A stretch of 64,000 bases of DNA. Source: UBA6168 sp965222975. Lineage in GTDB: Bacteria; Bacteroidota; Bacteroidia; Chitinophagales; Saprospiraceae. Positions 1-8,317 of this stretch are shown piece after piece (position 1 is the stretch's first letter; each line of letters begins with the position of its first letter). The stretch lies in contig CBDCVJ010000064.1 in the NCBI GenBank assembly GCA_965222975.1, positions 124,001 to 188,000 of the forward strand, in the 5' to 3' direction. The translations under genes were made by a program, and so were the position numbers. Below the pieces are notes generated by a model that worked only from the letters and a program-made list of their open reading frames with translations, was not told the origin of the DNA and ran no database searches.

Positions 1-642
1 CCAATCATCAAGCAAAAAGGTATAAAATCGGCTTCCAAAATTGGCTTCAAAAAAATCAGATTTCCCCTTTGAAAAAATCACTTCCGAAGGATTGAACCCT
101 TGAAGCAATTTGTCAATGTAGGTCAGGTCGCCTTCCGAAACCATGAACTCTCCTGTCGAAATATCAAGGAATGCAATGCCTGATTGGTTTTTTTGACCAA
201 AGAAAACAGCTGCTAAAAAATTGTTGGATTTGTGCTCAAGTAGATTTTCGTCTGTTGTGACACCGGGTGTTACGATCTCTGTTACTCCACGTTTTACGAT
301 CTTTTTTTCTGGGGACGGTTTCTCCAACTGTTCACAAATAGCGACTCGATAACCAGCCCTAACGAGCCTTGGCAAATATGTGTTGAGGGAGTGGTAGGGG
401 AAGCCTGCTAATTCAATATCGCTACCCCCATTGTTGCGACTGGTGAGTGTGATGGTAAGGGCTTTGGAAGTTAATACTGCATCTTCAGCGAAAGTTTCAT
501 AAAAATCGCCGACCCGGAAAAGCAGTATGGCATCCGGATGCTTCGCCTTCATCTGGAAATACTGCTTCATCAAAGGAGTGACCTTGCCCGTTTTCCCCTT
601 TGTTTTCTGACCTTTTACGATTGTTTGACTTCTTCTTGCCAA
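1..642 (-). CDS. mutS: DNA mismatch repair protein MutS, N-terminal part (cut by window start)
   Basis: Mismatch recognition ATPase of methyl-independent mismatch repair; only about the first 214 codons lie in the window. Translated from the minus strand it contains TPLMKQYFQMKAKHPDAI and LLFRVGDFYETF, the mismatch-binding domain I signature with the Phe-X-Glu (FYE) that inserts into the DNA helix. The connector region follows (EKPSPEKKIVKRGVTEIVTPG). Start: the conserved TPL residues lie upstream of the first in-frame ATG (570), so I prefer the TTG at 642, which gives a basic leader beginning (M)ARRSQTIVKGQ; 570 is the alternative. Two strong hairpins lie directly upstream of the start. Family assignment is secure; the start is not. 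Confidence 0.93.
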   Translation of the reverse strand, partial: MARRSQTIVKGQKTKGKTGKVTPLMKQYFQMKAKHPDAILLFRVGDFYETFAEDAVLTSKALTITLTSRNNGGSDIELAGFPYHSLNTYLPRLVRAGYRVAICEQLEKPSPEKKIVKRGVTEIVTPGVTTDENLLEHKSNNFLAAVFFGQKNQSGIAFLDISTGEFMVSEGDLTYIDKLLQGFNPSEVIFSKGKSDFFEANFGSRFYTFLLDDW

Positions 643-671
643 GGTGGGTTTGTTTGGTTCGTTTACATTTA

Positions 672-769
672 AGTTGGCAGGAGGTGGGAAATTGTAAATA
701 TTCCCACCTCCTGCCAACTAAGCTCTTGGGAGGGAAAAGAAAAATCTCAATTTTTCTTTTCCCTCCCAA
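672..769. repeat. Double perfect hairpin (palindromic element R1)
   Basis: Two back-to-back inverted repeats with 19 bp perfect arms. The first is 672-690/701-719 (arm AGTTGGCAGGAGGTGGGAA, 10 nt loop). The second is 726-744/751-769 (arm TTGGGAGGGAAAAGAAAAA, 6 nt loop). Directly after it stands TTGTCAAAACC (771-781), which resembles the outer arm TTGTCAAAGAACC of the elements at 17.4 and 57.2 kb. It lies between the mutS start and a DUF2339 gene remnant. The architecture, a purine-rich arm and a pyrimidine-rich arm, is shared with the other elements. Confidence 0.85.
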
Positions 770-820
770 ATTGTCAAAACCGATTGCTTTTGGCAAAGAT
801 AGGAAAGGGGGGAGAAAACC

Positions 821-1048
821 ATGTTTCACAAAGGGTTGATGGTCATTTTTGTGGAAAACTTTTGGGTAGCCTCAAGGGTAAGTGGTATGGTGTTGATTGG
901 GATAACGTTAGCCAAAGTATTTCTTTTCGACCTTGTAGGGTTAGAGGTGACCAGCCGAATAATCCTGTTTATTGGACTGGGAAAACTGTTGCTGGTGACG
1001 TCTTATTTATATCAAAAAAAATCACAGAATAGAAGTATTCAAAAATAA
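821..1048 (+). pseudogene. Remnant of a DUF2339-type multi-pass membrane protein (C-terminal end only)
   Basis: The 75-codon frame from ATG 821 reads as two hydrophobic helices with the pattern RVSGMVLIGITLAKVFLFDL ... SRIILFIGLG ... SYLYQKK. This resembles the extreme C-terminus of DUF2339 membrane proteins, which are normally many hundred residues long. An in-frame TAG (800-802) lies just upstream, and the 5' part of such a gene is absent because the double hairpin and mutS begin there. A purine-rich AGGAAAGGGGGGAG stretch precedes the ATG, so expression of a short two-helix protein cannot be excluded. The family match is from memory of the conserved pattern. Confidence 0.5.
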
Positions 1049-1122
1049 AATTTGTGCATTTGTAAAAAGTTGAAGATCAAGGTGCCGGATACCTCTTGGC
1101 TCCAGCAATTAATTGTTAATTA

Positions 1123-1155
1123 AAATTAAATCTTGGTGATTTTTAAAATCACCAT
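1123..1155. other. Small hairpin in the gene-free stretch 1049-1338
   Basis: An AT-rich inverted repeat of the form CTTGGTGATTTTTAAAATCACCATG lies near 1131-1155 in an otherwise empty 290 bp spacer. It is not followed by a clear T tract on the plus strand. It may end the short frame at 1048 or be part of the leader of the gene at 1339. I see no other feature in this spacer. Confidence 0.4.
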
Positions 1156-1338
1156 GATTTAGGTCACGAATATTAATTATTTATTGCCAGAGCTATCTAA
1201 TGTATTTGATACCTTATTTCCGAACAACCCTAATGTTTAGGAATGTTTAGGAGAAAAAAACATTTGGAAATGTAAATCACTTCAATTTATGTTTGTTCCT
1301 AATAAAAATGTATCCAAAAAAACATTTACAAAAATAAT

Positions 1339-2637
1339 ATGCAAATCGAAAAACCTAAATGGCTCAAACGCCTGGAAAAAGAAAGTTGGCAAGCGGAATT
1401 GATCGTGTCTGGTATTGCGATTTTTGGTTCTTTGCAATTGCCGGGTTTGATAGACAACCTGATGGAGTCTTGTTTGACCTTGTTCCCCGAACATGTTTAC
1501 TTTGGCTTATACATGTTTTTTATTTACCTATTAATGGCCATTAATGTTCTGATTATTTCATTAATCGCTCATTTTGTTGTCCGAGCTTTATGGATAGGAT
1601 TAATAGGCCTTAATTCTGTTTTTCCAAATGGAATCAACCCTGAACATAAAACCTATAGCCCTTATTTTATGGAAAAGCTAATAGCAGAATTTCCAAATGA
1701 TACGAACCAAATAACTAATTTGGATCATTTTTGTAGTGTGATTTTTGCGTTTTGCTCTTTTTTAGTTCTCAATTTCATCGCTTTTACGGTTGATATATTA
1801 ATTCTTTTATTTTTGTATTTATTTATTGTCGATTATTTACCCCCTGGAGCAGGAATTGTAATTATTAGTGTATTTATTTTTGTCGTCTCAGTGGTGTCCC
1901 TAATGATATTATTGATGAACAATAAAAGATTTAAAGGCAACAAAATTGTCAGGAAATATCAATATCCATTATATCGAACTATGACATTTGTGGTGTTCCA
2001 CATATTTAGAAAACTGATCGTCCGACTTTCTTTTACATTTTTTTCCAACTTGGAATTAAAAAAGTACATGAAATGGACAGCCGGATTCACAGTCGTTTTA
2101 ATGGTAGTGATGTTTATCCAGGCAATTGATTCTAAATTGCTATATTTCACAAACAAAAATAATTTTCACAGTATCTATGACCGCTCCGACAGAATGCGAC
2201 CTGAGAATTACCTGTCGTCTCGAACGCCAGCTCATGGAAGGATTTTATCAGCGGTTCTTGAATCGGATAAAATATCAGGAGAGGCAATGAAAGTGTTTGT
2301 TCCTGTTTTTTCCAATGAGGGAATTATTACCGATGAATTATGTGGTGAATTTAGTAATTCCAATAATTTAGAAGGCGATGAAAGAAGACAAGCAAAAAGG
2401 TTGTTTTATTCTGAGTGTTTGAGGAAATATCATCAGTTTTATTTAAACGATAGTTTGACGCAGGCTGATATTTCAAAATATACACATGAAAACAGAAAAG
2501 AAGATGGGATCTTGGCATTTATAAAAACAGATGCATTAAAAGAAGGGCTTAATGTTTTAAAAATTGAAAAAATAAAAAACGAAAACAGCGAAATATATAG
2601 GACAATGAGAATCCCTTTTTATTTTAACAAAAATTGA
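1339..2637 (+). CDS. Unknown multi-pass membrane protein
   Basis: 432 residues from ATG 1339. The N-terminus is amphipathic and basic (PKWLKRLEKESWQAELIVSG). About five or six membrane helices follow: roughly residues 20-40, 52-95 (two), 130-195 (two or three) and 228-250. The last 170 residues are hydrophilic, contain no Cys cluster or catalytic motif I recognise, and end in a predicted beta-rich stretch. The SWQxELIxSGIAIFG start is one I associate with uncharacterised Bacteroidota membrane proteins, but no function is known to me. It stands alone: the DUF2339 remnant is upstream and a convergent protease gene downstream, with only 17 bp between stops. Confidence 0.75.
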   Translation: MQIEKPKWLKRLEKESWQAELIVSGIAIFGSLQLPGLIDNLMESCLTLFPEHVYFGLYMFFIYLLMAINVLIISLIAHFVVRALWIGLIGLNSVFPNGINPEHKTYSPYFMEKLIAEFPNDTNQITNLDHFCSVIFAFCSFLVLNFIAFTVDILILLFLYLFIVDYLPPGAGIVIISVFIFVVSVVSLMILLMNNKRFKGNKIVRKYQYPLYRTMTFVVFHIFRKLIVRLSFTFFSNLELKKYMKWTAGFTVVLMVVMFIQAIDSKLLYFTNKNNFHSIYDRSDRMRPENYLSSRTPAHGRILSAVLESDKISGEAMKVFVPVFSNEGIITDELCGEFSNSNNLEGDERRQAKRLFYSECLRKYHQFYLNDSLTQADISKYTHENRKEDGILAFIKTDALKEGLNVLKIEKIKNENSEIYRTMRIPFYFNKN

Positions 2638-2654
2638 AATTGTTAGGGCTGAAG

Positions 2655-5240
2655 TTATTGTTTTACTAAAATAAATTGTCCTGCTTTATTAATGCCGCTG
2701 AATTTAACAGCAGATGAATTTATTTCCTCAGCCTCGAAATCCGTTTTTTCCCAATTCCCGTCGCTGCCAATATTTCTGTGATACAATTTATATAATCCAG
2801 TATCTAATTGACTAAATGAGCTTTCGCCGGAATCAAAGATAATTGTTGCACTAAACTCCTCATCATTCGAAGGTGCCAAGTTCCATGATTTGTTGGAATA
2901 GATAACTTCACCGTCTATTCCGTCAAAAGTGTTAGCCTCGAATTCTTGTTTAATAATAGTTAATTCAAAGTCCTCACCTACTTTAGTAAAATACAAGGAC
3001 ATATTTACATCATCAGCATTTATGGTTTCATTTTCAACAATATTTTTCAATGATTGAGTAGAACCATTGCTTCCGGTGTTTACAGTTGAATTCAACCAAG
3101 CTGGATTACCTTTTAATTTGGCGCTTTTTGTTTTATAAAAATCTTTAACTGAGTTTTCTTGTATGCTGTCATTAAAATGATAATATGAGAGGTTATCCCC
3201 AGTAAGGACATTATTTGTAATAAGCATGTTTTCCCGGATTTGAGTTCCTGTTCGTGCTTCTTTCCAAGCCCTTAATTCGTCTATTTGTCCCTCAAAAAAC
3301 AGGAAGTTTTCATAAAAAGCACCTATGTTCAATCCAGCATCATTTGCAATAACGTTGGTGACAGAATCGGTTCCTTCTAAAATTCCATTAACATAAAGGT
3401 TTTGTGAAAATCCGTCCCAAGTGTAAGCAATATGATACCATTCGCCATAGGTCAGCGGATCGGCATTCATAAAAAGCAAGTCCTTCCCAAAGTAAGCGAA
3501 CACCCTTCCATACCAAAGGGCTAAAAAGTTAAAAGTAGAAAACCCTTGAGGGGTACGATCAAATATAACTTGGCACTGGCTGGGATCGCCATCTGGTTTG
3601 CACCAAAACTCATAAGTGAATTGCTCGGTGAGCGGGTCAGCGACAAACTCTGTTATTAAACAATCATCTTCTCCATCAAAACCAATAGCATGACCTCTTT
3701 CTATGATCGCAGCTTCCTCTTCTTCAAAATAAATTGAATAATCCTCTACTTGCCCATATTCTGGGGCGTAACAGCTATTGGAAATATTGTACTGATAATG
3801 GTCGGATATGATCCGGAGCCGCAATGGAGTGCCCAAGGTAAGATCGGAGGGCGTAGTAAATTCTCCTGCGTGGTATGAATTGTTATAGGAGGAAAAAATA
3901 AGTTCATCGCCTTCCATACTCTCATTGTTGTCATAATCAATATAGACTTTGATGTCTTCATTATAATAACCAAAAGTGCTTATTTCAATTTTATATTCAG
4001 TATTCGGCTCAAATGTGGCTGAGTTGCACCAATTGTTCATATAGCCTCCGTCTTGATAACTTGACCCCGAACCTGCAAACAGATCACCTATTTTAACTTC
4101 AACAATACCAATTCCATATTCAGCATTTATCCCTTCTCCAGTTTGTGGAATACAAGCGACACTGGGTTCAGTGGAGACTATTGGTTGGCACCCCAAAGAC
4201 GTTAACAAACTGGCCCTTGAAGTTTGAAGGCAAGCCCTCATCCTGTCCACCTGACCTTGCGTAAATTCATATTGGCAACTTTCGGGTGAATATCCCATGA
4301 AATTATGGATGACTTCGTCGAAGTCGTAAAATGGATCGCTTGAATCATAACAGCTATTCCCAGAGGTTAGACAGTTGAAGGTTCTAATATGTGCAGGTGT
4401 ATCCGCCACCCTGTCACCATCTTCATCTGCCGTTGATGGGCAGGAATATCCACCGCTGTCCCCTTCAAAGGTATGGTAGAGGTTTAGGTAGTGGCCGATT
4501 TCATGTGCGATGATTTCATTTTCATCGGTATAGGATTTCAACTCAAAGCAATTGCAATTGTCATAATCATAACCAAAAGCGTTGTACAGTACTACCACAC
4601 CATCATATAAGTAATGCGTGCCAGGAAAGGTCGCAAAAGCTTGGACGCCCGACCCTCCATCGTTGTCGCTTATCTCGTTGACTACCCATATATTCAAATA
4701 TTCTTCTGGATTCCACCTGCTAAGGTTAAACATCCCCAACCTACTTGCCCCTTTTCCATCTGTATCGGTAGATTCTATGTCAACGCCTTCCGCCTCATAA
4801 TCGGCCAACCCAGAAGCATCTACCCTTACAATTCCATTTGTGCTTTGACAATCGGGTGTTCGTGTGGCCAGACAGAATTCAATATCTGCGTCAATGGTAG
4901 TTCCACTGTCATTGGAGAAAATGTCATTTAGCCTTTGAATAGCGCTGTATATCTGTTCATCCGAGATGTTGTGGTCCGCATTTTTATTTGCATATACCAC
5001 ATGGACTACCACCGGAATGGTGAAAACGGTGCTGGATTTTTCCAATTCCCGATTCGCTTTGAGCTTTGATTGGATTGCTTTTTCGAATGCCTTTTGCTTT
5101 TGGAGGTAATTATTGTCATGTTGGAGAAAACCTTGGTGTACATCATCAAAGCCACAGCGGTGCTGCGCATTTGATACGAGTGCCAAACAGAAGATAAACA
5201 TTAGGCACAAAATATAGACGGTGTGAGTGTGTAAGTTCAA
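2655..5240 (-). CDS. Secreted M43-family (pappalysin-like) zinc metalloprotease with GEVED and LamG-like domains
   Basis: 861 residues. A hydrophobic signal peptide ends at VSNAQ (about residue 25). The catalytic domain carries the metzincin zinc motif HEIGHYLNLYH (HExxHxxxxxH) and a downstream NFMGYSPESC Met-turn, typical of M43 cytophagalysin/pappalysin peptidases. After it come a GEVED-like beta domain (IKVYIDYDNNESMEGDELIF; YGQVEDYSIYF) and a concanavalin/LamG-like domain (about residues 520-690, with EFWCKP and WYHIAYTWDG). The protein ends in a short beta segment GQFILVKQ rather than a full T9SS sorting domain. No ATG opens the frame: TTG at 5240 preserves a longer signal peptide, and ATG 5201 is the alternative. 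Likely extracellular. Confidence 0.88.
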   Translation of the reverse strand: MNLHTHTVYILCLMFIFCLALVSNAQHRCGFDDVHQGFLQHDNNYLQKQKAFEKAIQSKLKANRELEKSSTVFTIPVVVHVVYANKNADHNISDEQIYSAIQRLNDIFSNDSGTTIDADIEFCLATRTPDCQSTNGIVRVDASGLADYEAEGVDIESTDTDGKGASRLGMFNLSRWNPEEYLNIWVVNEISDNDGGSGVQAFATFPGTHYLYDGVVVLYNAFGYDYDNCNCFELKSYTDENEIIAHEIGHYLNLYHTFEGDSGGYSCPSTADEDGDRVADTPAHIRTFNCLTSGNSCYDSSDPFYDFDEVIHNFMGYSPESCQYEFTQGQVDRMRACLQTSRASLLTSLGCQPIVSTEPSVACIPQTGEGINAEYGIGIVEVKIGDLFAGSGSSYQDGGYMNNWCNSATFEPNTEYKIEISTFGYYNEDIKVYIDYDNNESMEGDELIFSSYNNSYHAGEFTTPSDLTLGTPLRLRIISDHYQYNISNSCYAPEYGQVEDYSIYFEEEEAAIIERGHAIGFDGEDDCLITEFVADPLTEQFTYEFWCKPDGDPSQCQVIFDRTPQGFSTFNFLALWYGRVFAYFGKDLLFMNADPLTYGEWYHIAYTWDGFSQNLYVNGILEGTDSVTNVIANDAGLNIGAFYENFLFFEGQIDELRAWKEARTGTQIRENMLITNNVLTGDNLSYYHFNDSIQENSVKDFYKTKSAKLKGNPAWLNSTVNTGSNGSTQSLKNIVENETINADDVNMSLYFTKVGEDFELTIIKQEFEANTFDGIDGEVIYSNKSWNLAPSNDEEFSATIIFDSGESSFSQLDTGLYKLYHRNIGSDGNWEKTDFEAEEINSSAVKFSGINKAGQFILVKQ

Positions 5241-5690
5241 AGCTCAACTATTTTAAAGAGGAAAAAAGGATGGAGGGAAAAATTGGAAGGGTGCAATTGC
5301 ATAAACATTACAGCGATAAAGATGCCAAATACTTTGATCTGGCGACCCACAAGTGCTTAATAATTAGTTAAGTAGGCAGTAATCTTAAATGTAAACGAGA
5401 TTTCTGATTTCTATAGATTTGACTGCTTATCGAATTTTAGATAAAAAAAGTGTTGAGTTCTGTTTCTTTTTCACCCTTATGGCATTAAGGAAGGGAAACA
5501 GGAGAAAACGAATAATAGCTCAGAGCTAGGGGCCGTCCAAAAACATGTTCTCTTATATTTTTTTGACATTGAGAAACGTTATAACAATACTCCTGGTAAA
5601 GCCTTACATGAAAAATTTTGGTTGGATGGCCCCTTTAACTTAGAACGACAGATCGAACAAAAAGCCCCTGTATGAATCTACCAACAACGC
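5241..5690. other. Gene-free 450 bp spacer
   Basis: This spacer lies between divergently transcribed protease and sigma-factor genes. It holds one small hairpin (5460-5501, arms CTGTTTC/GAAACAG with inner CCTT/AAGG) and the palindromic element at 5528-5634. I see no convincing coding frame and no clear TAnnTTTG promoter. Confidence 0.6.
5528..5634. repeat. Short element bounded by inverted repeats (R8)
   Basis: The ends are AGGGGCCGTCCAA at 5528-5540 and, inverted, AGGGGCCATCCAA (plus-strand TTGGATGGCCCCT, 5622-5634); 12 of 13 positions match. Interior sequence is AT-rich and non-coding. Ends of the GGGC(C/T)RTCC type resemble termini of small transposon-derived elements, so this may be a MITE-like remnant. 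No transposase is present and I could not identify a target duplication. Confidence 0.45.
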
Positions 5691-6320
5691 ATGTCAATTA
5701 ATTTACAAATAAGTCGTACCCTTGTGAAAAAAGAAGGGCTAATGAATAGCTTTCGTCGAACCGTTTCCACTGAGGCCATAAATCACGAATGGACAGAAAT
5801 ACAAGCTGCCCAACAAGATGCTGCTATGTTTCGTCCATTGTACAACCGCTATTTCGAGCAGATTTTTCAATTTATTTATAAAAGGACTCTTGACGAAAAC
5901 TTGTGTGCAGACATCTGCTCGCAAGTCTTTTTAAAAGCTATGCAGCGGCTGGACAGCTACACCTTTCAAGGAGTGCCTTTTTCTGCATGGCTTTTCCGGA
6001 TCGCCAGCAATGAGGTAGCACAACACTACCGCCACACTCAAAAAAACAGGGTAGTAAGTGTGGAAGATTATAACCTTAATTCAATGCTGGATGAAATGGA
6101 TACTGATGACCTTGCCCCATACCGGGATGTGCTTATCCATTCGCTGGAAGAATTAAAAGAATCAGATTTGGAAATCATTGAACTCCGCTATTTTGAGCAG
6201 CGCCCGTTCAAAGAAATAGCTGATTTATTGAACATTACGGAAAGTAATGCGAAGGTGAGAACATACAGGGTCTTGGAAAGGCTGAAAAAAATAATGATCA
6301 AAAATACCCAAGCAAATTAA
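5691..6320 (+). CDS. RNA polymerase sigma-70 family factor (ECF-like)
   Basis: 209 residues. Region 2 is recognisable at about residues 45-110 (LYNRYFEQIFQFIYKRT ... FSAWLFRIASNEVAQHYR) and region 4 at about 150-200 (SDLEIIELRYFEQRPFKEIA, then a helix-turn-helix LLNITESNAKVRTYRVLERL). Regions 1 and 3 are absent, as in ECF factors. The first 17 codons are poorly conserved. ATG 5742 follows a good AGAAGGG ribosome site, so the true start may be 5742. The gene is followed 62 bp later by a single-pass membrane protein, the usual place for an anti-sigma partner. Target genes cannot be read from the sequence. Confidence 0.85.
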   Translation: MSINLQISRTLVKKEGLMNSFRRTVSTEAINHEWTEIQAAQQDAAMFRPLYNRYFEQIFQFIYKRTLDENLCADICSQVFLKAMQRLDSYTFQGVPFSAWLFRIASNEVAQHYRHTQKNRVVSVEDYNLNSMLDEMDTDDLAPYRDVLIHSLEELKESDLEIIELRYFEQRPFKEIADLLNITESNAKVRTYRVLERLKKIMIKNTQAN

Positions 6321-6382
6321 CCAACCTTAATAAACATGCCCTATTATCTACGACTTCAAAAAACATCAAAAACCTGATCAAT

Positions 6383-8146
6383 ATGAGAAAGAAATACAAT
6401 ATACAATTAAACCCTAAGCGGCTCTCAAAGGAGGATATTGCCAGGCATAAGGATTTTGATGCTTTGTTTGAAAAATTCCAATCTATGCCCAAGCCTCGTG
6501 AACCTATTTATCGGCGGATGACCTTCTTGATTGCAGCCGCTGCCATTGCAGCGGCCTTGGCTTTGCTCCTTATCTATGTTGGGACAGCCAGCCAAATTAG
6601 CTATGAGCAAAAAATGGCCAACTATTTTGAAGACTTAGAATTTGTTAATCCACCTCTTGACAATATCAAAAAGACATTTGCTTCCTATAAAGTGGATGTC
6701 AATCAAGGTGGTGTCTTTGAATATCCAAGCGGCTCAAAGCTGATTGTTCCTGTAGCGGCATTTACCGACAATGCAGGAAAGCCAGTGGCAGGAGAAGTGA
6801 CCATCAAATACCGTGAGATGCATGATTTCGTCGATTTCTTCTTATCAGGAATTCCGATGACCTACGATTCGGCCGGGATACAATACACCCTCGAAAGTGC
6901 TGGAATGATTGAAATATTTGCAGAGCAAAACGGAAAACGGGTCAATATGGCGCCTGGAAAATCCATTGATGTAGAATTGGTTTCCAATGTAAACGTGTCG
7001 CCTTCTTTGAATGTCCCGCCAGGATATAATATTTACAAGTTGGATGAGGAAAAACGAAATTGGGTTTACCAGACTATTGACAAGATGGAGATGTTAGAAG
7101 ACCGCTTGGCCAATCATTTGCCTGATGAAACTGATCCCACTTATCCCATTGCCAAAGAGGTTAAGGAGAAATTGCAAACGATACAAGTAAACGAAGAAAA
7201 TGAGATAGCTGAGTTGGAAGCGACTTTGCCAAAAGCAAAAAAGCCAGTTAAACCTACCTTGGCTGATACAGATGAATATGTTTTTGACCTGGATTTCAAT
7301 GAATTAAAAGATCCGAATGCTACCGGAGAATTAGCTACTGCCCAGAACGAATTAAAAGAAATGTACAAGCAATATGAAAAAATGTTGTGGCAGTTGAGTC
7401 CAAGTGAAACTGTTACCCCAAGCCAGCTGCAAAGTTTTGGCAATGTGACCAACATTGGCATTAAGAAAATAAATAGTAACACCTATGAATTGTCTTTGGA
7501 AAAAGGTGAGCAGTCAATGACGGTCAAGGTAAATCCAGTTCTTTCAGGAAGTGATTATGAAAAGGCGATGACTGATTTCAACCGAGATTTTGTTAGATGG
7601 GAGCAGCAAATGGCTCAGCGGGAAGCTGCCCTAAAAGAGCAAAAGGATGTGATCAAACAAAAATTTGAGGAGGAAAGGCGGTTGTTAAAATTAAATTATG
7701 AAGAGAGGATTGCTGATTTGAAGAAAAATGGCCATAACCACCAAGCCACTCAGGAAATGATCAAAAGGAAAGTGGTTAATCGTTTTGCTGCGTCTGGTTT
7801 TGGTATTTGGAATTGTGACCGTCCATTGCCGCCTTATATGATGGCATTGAAGGCAAAATTCAAAGATGAAAATGGAAATTCCTATAAAAATAAAACCGCT
7901 TATCTCGTTGATAAAAGCCGCAATACTGTTTACCGGTTTTTGGCCGAGGATGGAGCAAGGCTGAATTTTAATATGAACTCGCAAAATCTGGTTTGGTTGG
8001 TTACCGATGATAATAAAATTGCTGTATTAAGGCCAGAAGATTTTAAAGGGATAAAAAAAGGAACAAAAGAACATGATTTTGTCATGCACAAAGTTGACCG
8101 GGAAATAAACGATGAAAAAGATATTAGAGAGATATTGTATCTGTGA
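6383..8146 (+). CDS. Single-pass membrane protein with coiled coil; possible anti-sigma partner
   Basis: 587 residues: a short basic cytoplasmic N-terminus (1-45), one membrane helix (about 46-67, rich in Ala and Leu), then a large predicted exported part. The exported part begins with a beta-rich domain (FEYPSGSKLIVPVAAFTD ... GEVTIKYREMHD). A charged segment follows, then a long coiled coil at about 410-455 (AALKEQKDVIKQKFEEERR), and a C-terminal beta region. The layout (short inside, one helix, large outside) and its position 62 bp after a sigma gene fit an anti-sigma or signal-sensing role. However, the N-terminal 45 residues show no zinc-finger anti-sigma motif. A strong terminator follows. 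I do not recognise the family beyond this. Confidence 0.7.
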   Translation: MRKKYNIQLNPKRLSKEDIARHKDFDALFEKFQSMPKPREPIYRRMTFLIAAAAIAAALALLLIYVGTASQISYEQKMANYFEDLEFVNPPLDNIKKTFASYKVDVNQGGVFEYPSGSKLIVPVAAFTDNAGKPVAGEVTIKYREMHDFVDFFLSGIPMTYDSAGIQYTLESAGMIEIFAEQNGKRVNMAPGKSIDVELVSNVNVSPSLNVPPGYNIYKLDEEKRNWVYQTIDKMEMLEDRLANHLPDETDPTYPIAKEVKEKLQTIQVNEENEIAELEATLPKAKKPVKPTLADTDEYVFDLDFNELKDPNATGELATAQNELKEMYKQYEKMLWQLSPSETVTPSQLQSFGNVTNIGIKKINSNTYELSLEKGEQSMTVKVNPVLSGSDYEKAMTDFNRDFVRWEQQMAQREAALKEQKDVIKQKFEEERRLLKLNYEERIADLKKNGHNHQATQEMIKRKVVNRFAASGFGIWNCDRPLPPYMMALKAKFKDENGNSYKNKTAYLVDKSRNTVYRFLAEDGARLNFNMNSQNLVWLVTDDNKIAVLRPEDFKGIKKGTKEHDFVMHKVDREINDEKDIREILYL

Positions 8147-8204
8147 TCATTTCCAAGAACTATTTGCCTTTTATTGAAAATAAACAACCTTCATTCTTTT
8201 CTTC

Positions 8205-8237
8205 AAAACCCTGTGCATTAAGCACAGGGTTTTTTTG
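8205..8237 (+). terminator. Intrinsic terminator after the sigma/membrane-protein pair
   Basis: A perfect 10 bp stem AACCCTGTGC / GCACAGGGTT with a 5 nt loop, followed by a T run (to 8236). It sits 60 bp after the stop of the upstream gene. Confidence 0.9.
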
Positions 8238-8250
8238 ATAAATATAAATA

Positions 8251-8290
8251 AAAACGCCTGCCCTGAATTTCAGGGCAGGCGTTTTATTTT
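8251..8290. terminator. Bidirectional intrinsic terminator between convergent genes
   Basis: A perfect 15 bp stem AAAACGCCTGCCCTG / CAGGGCAGGCGTTTT around an AATTT loop, with A residues before and T residues after. It can end both the plus-strand gene at 8146 and the minus-strand hbd gene at 8318. Together with the hairpin at 8205 it forms a tandem terminator. Confidence 0.88.
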
Positions 8291-8317
8291 TTATTATTTT
8301 CATTTATATTTCAAACT

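Noticed and set aside
497..829. 110-codon minus-strand frame through hairpins R1 and the mutS start
   Set aside because: It overlaps the conserved mutS N-terminus in another frame and translates both arms of the hairpins; it is a shadow frame.
784..1032. 82-codon frame overlapping the DUF2339 remnant
   Set aside because: It runs in another frame through the remnant, has no signal or family pattern, and begins with a non-ATG codon region inside the hairpin flank.
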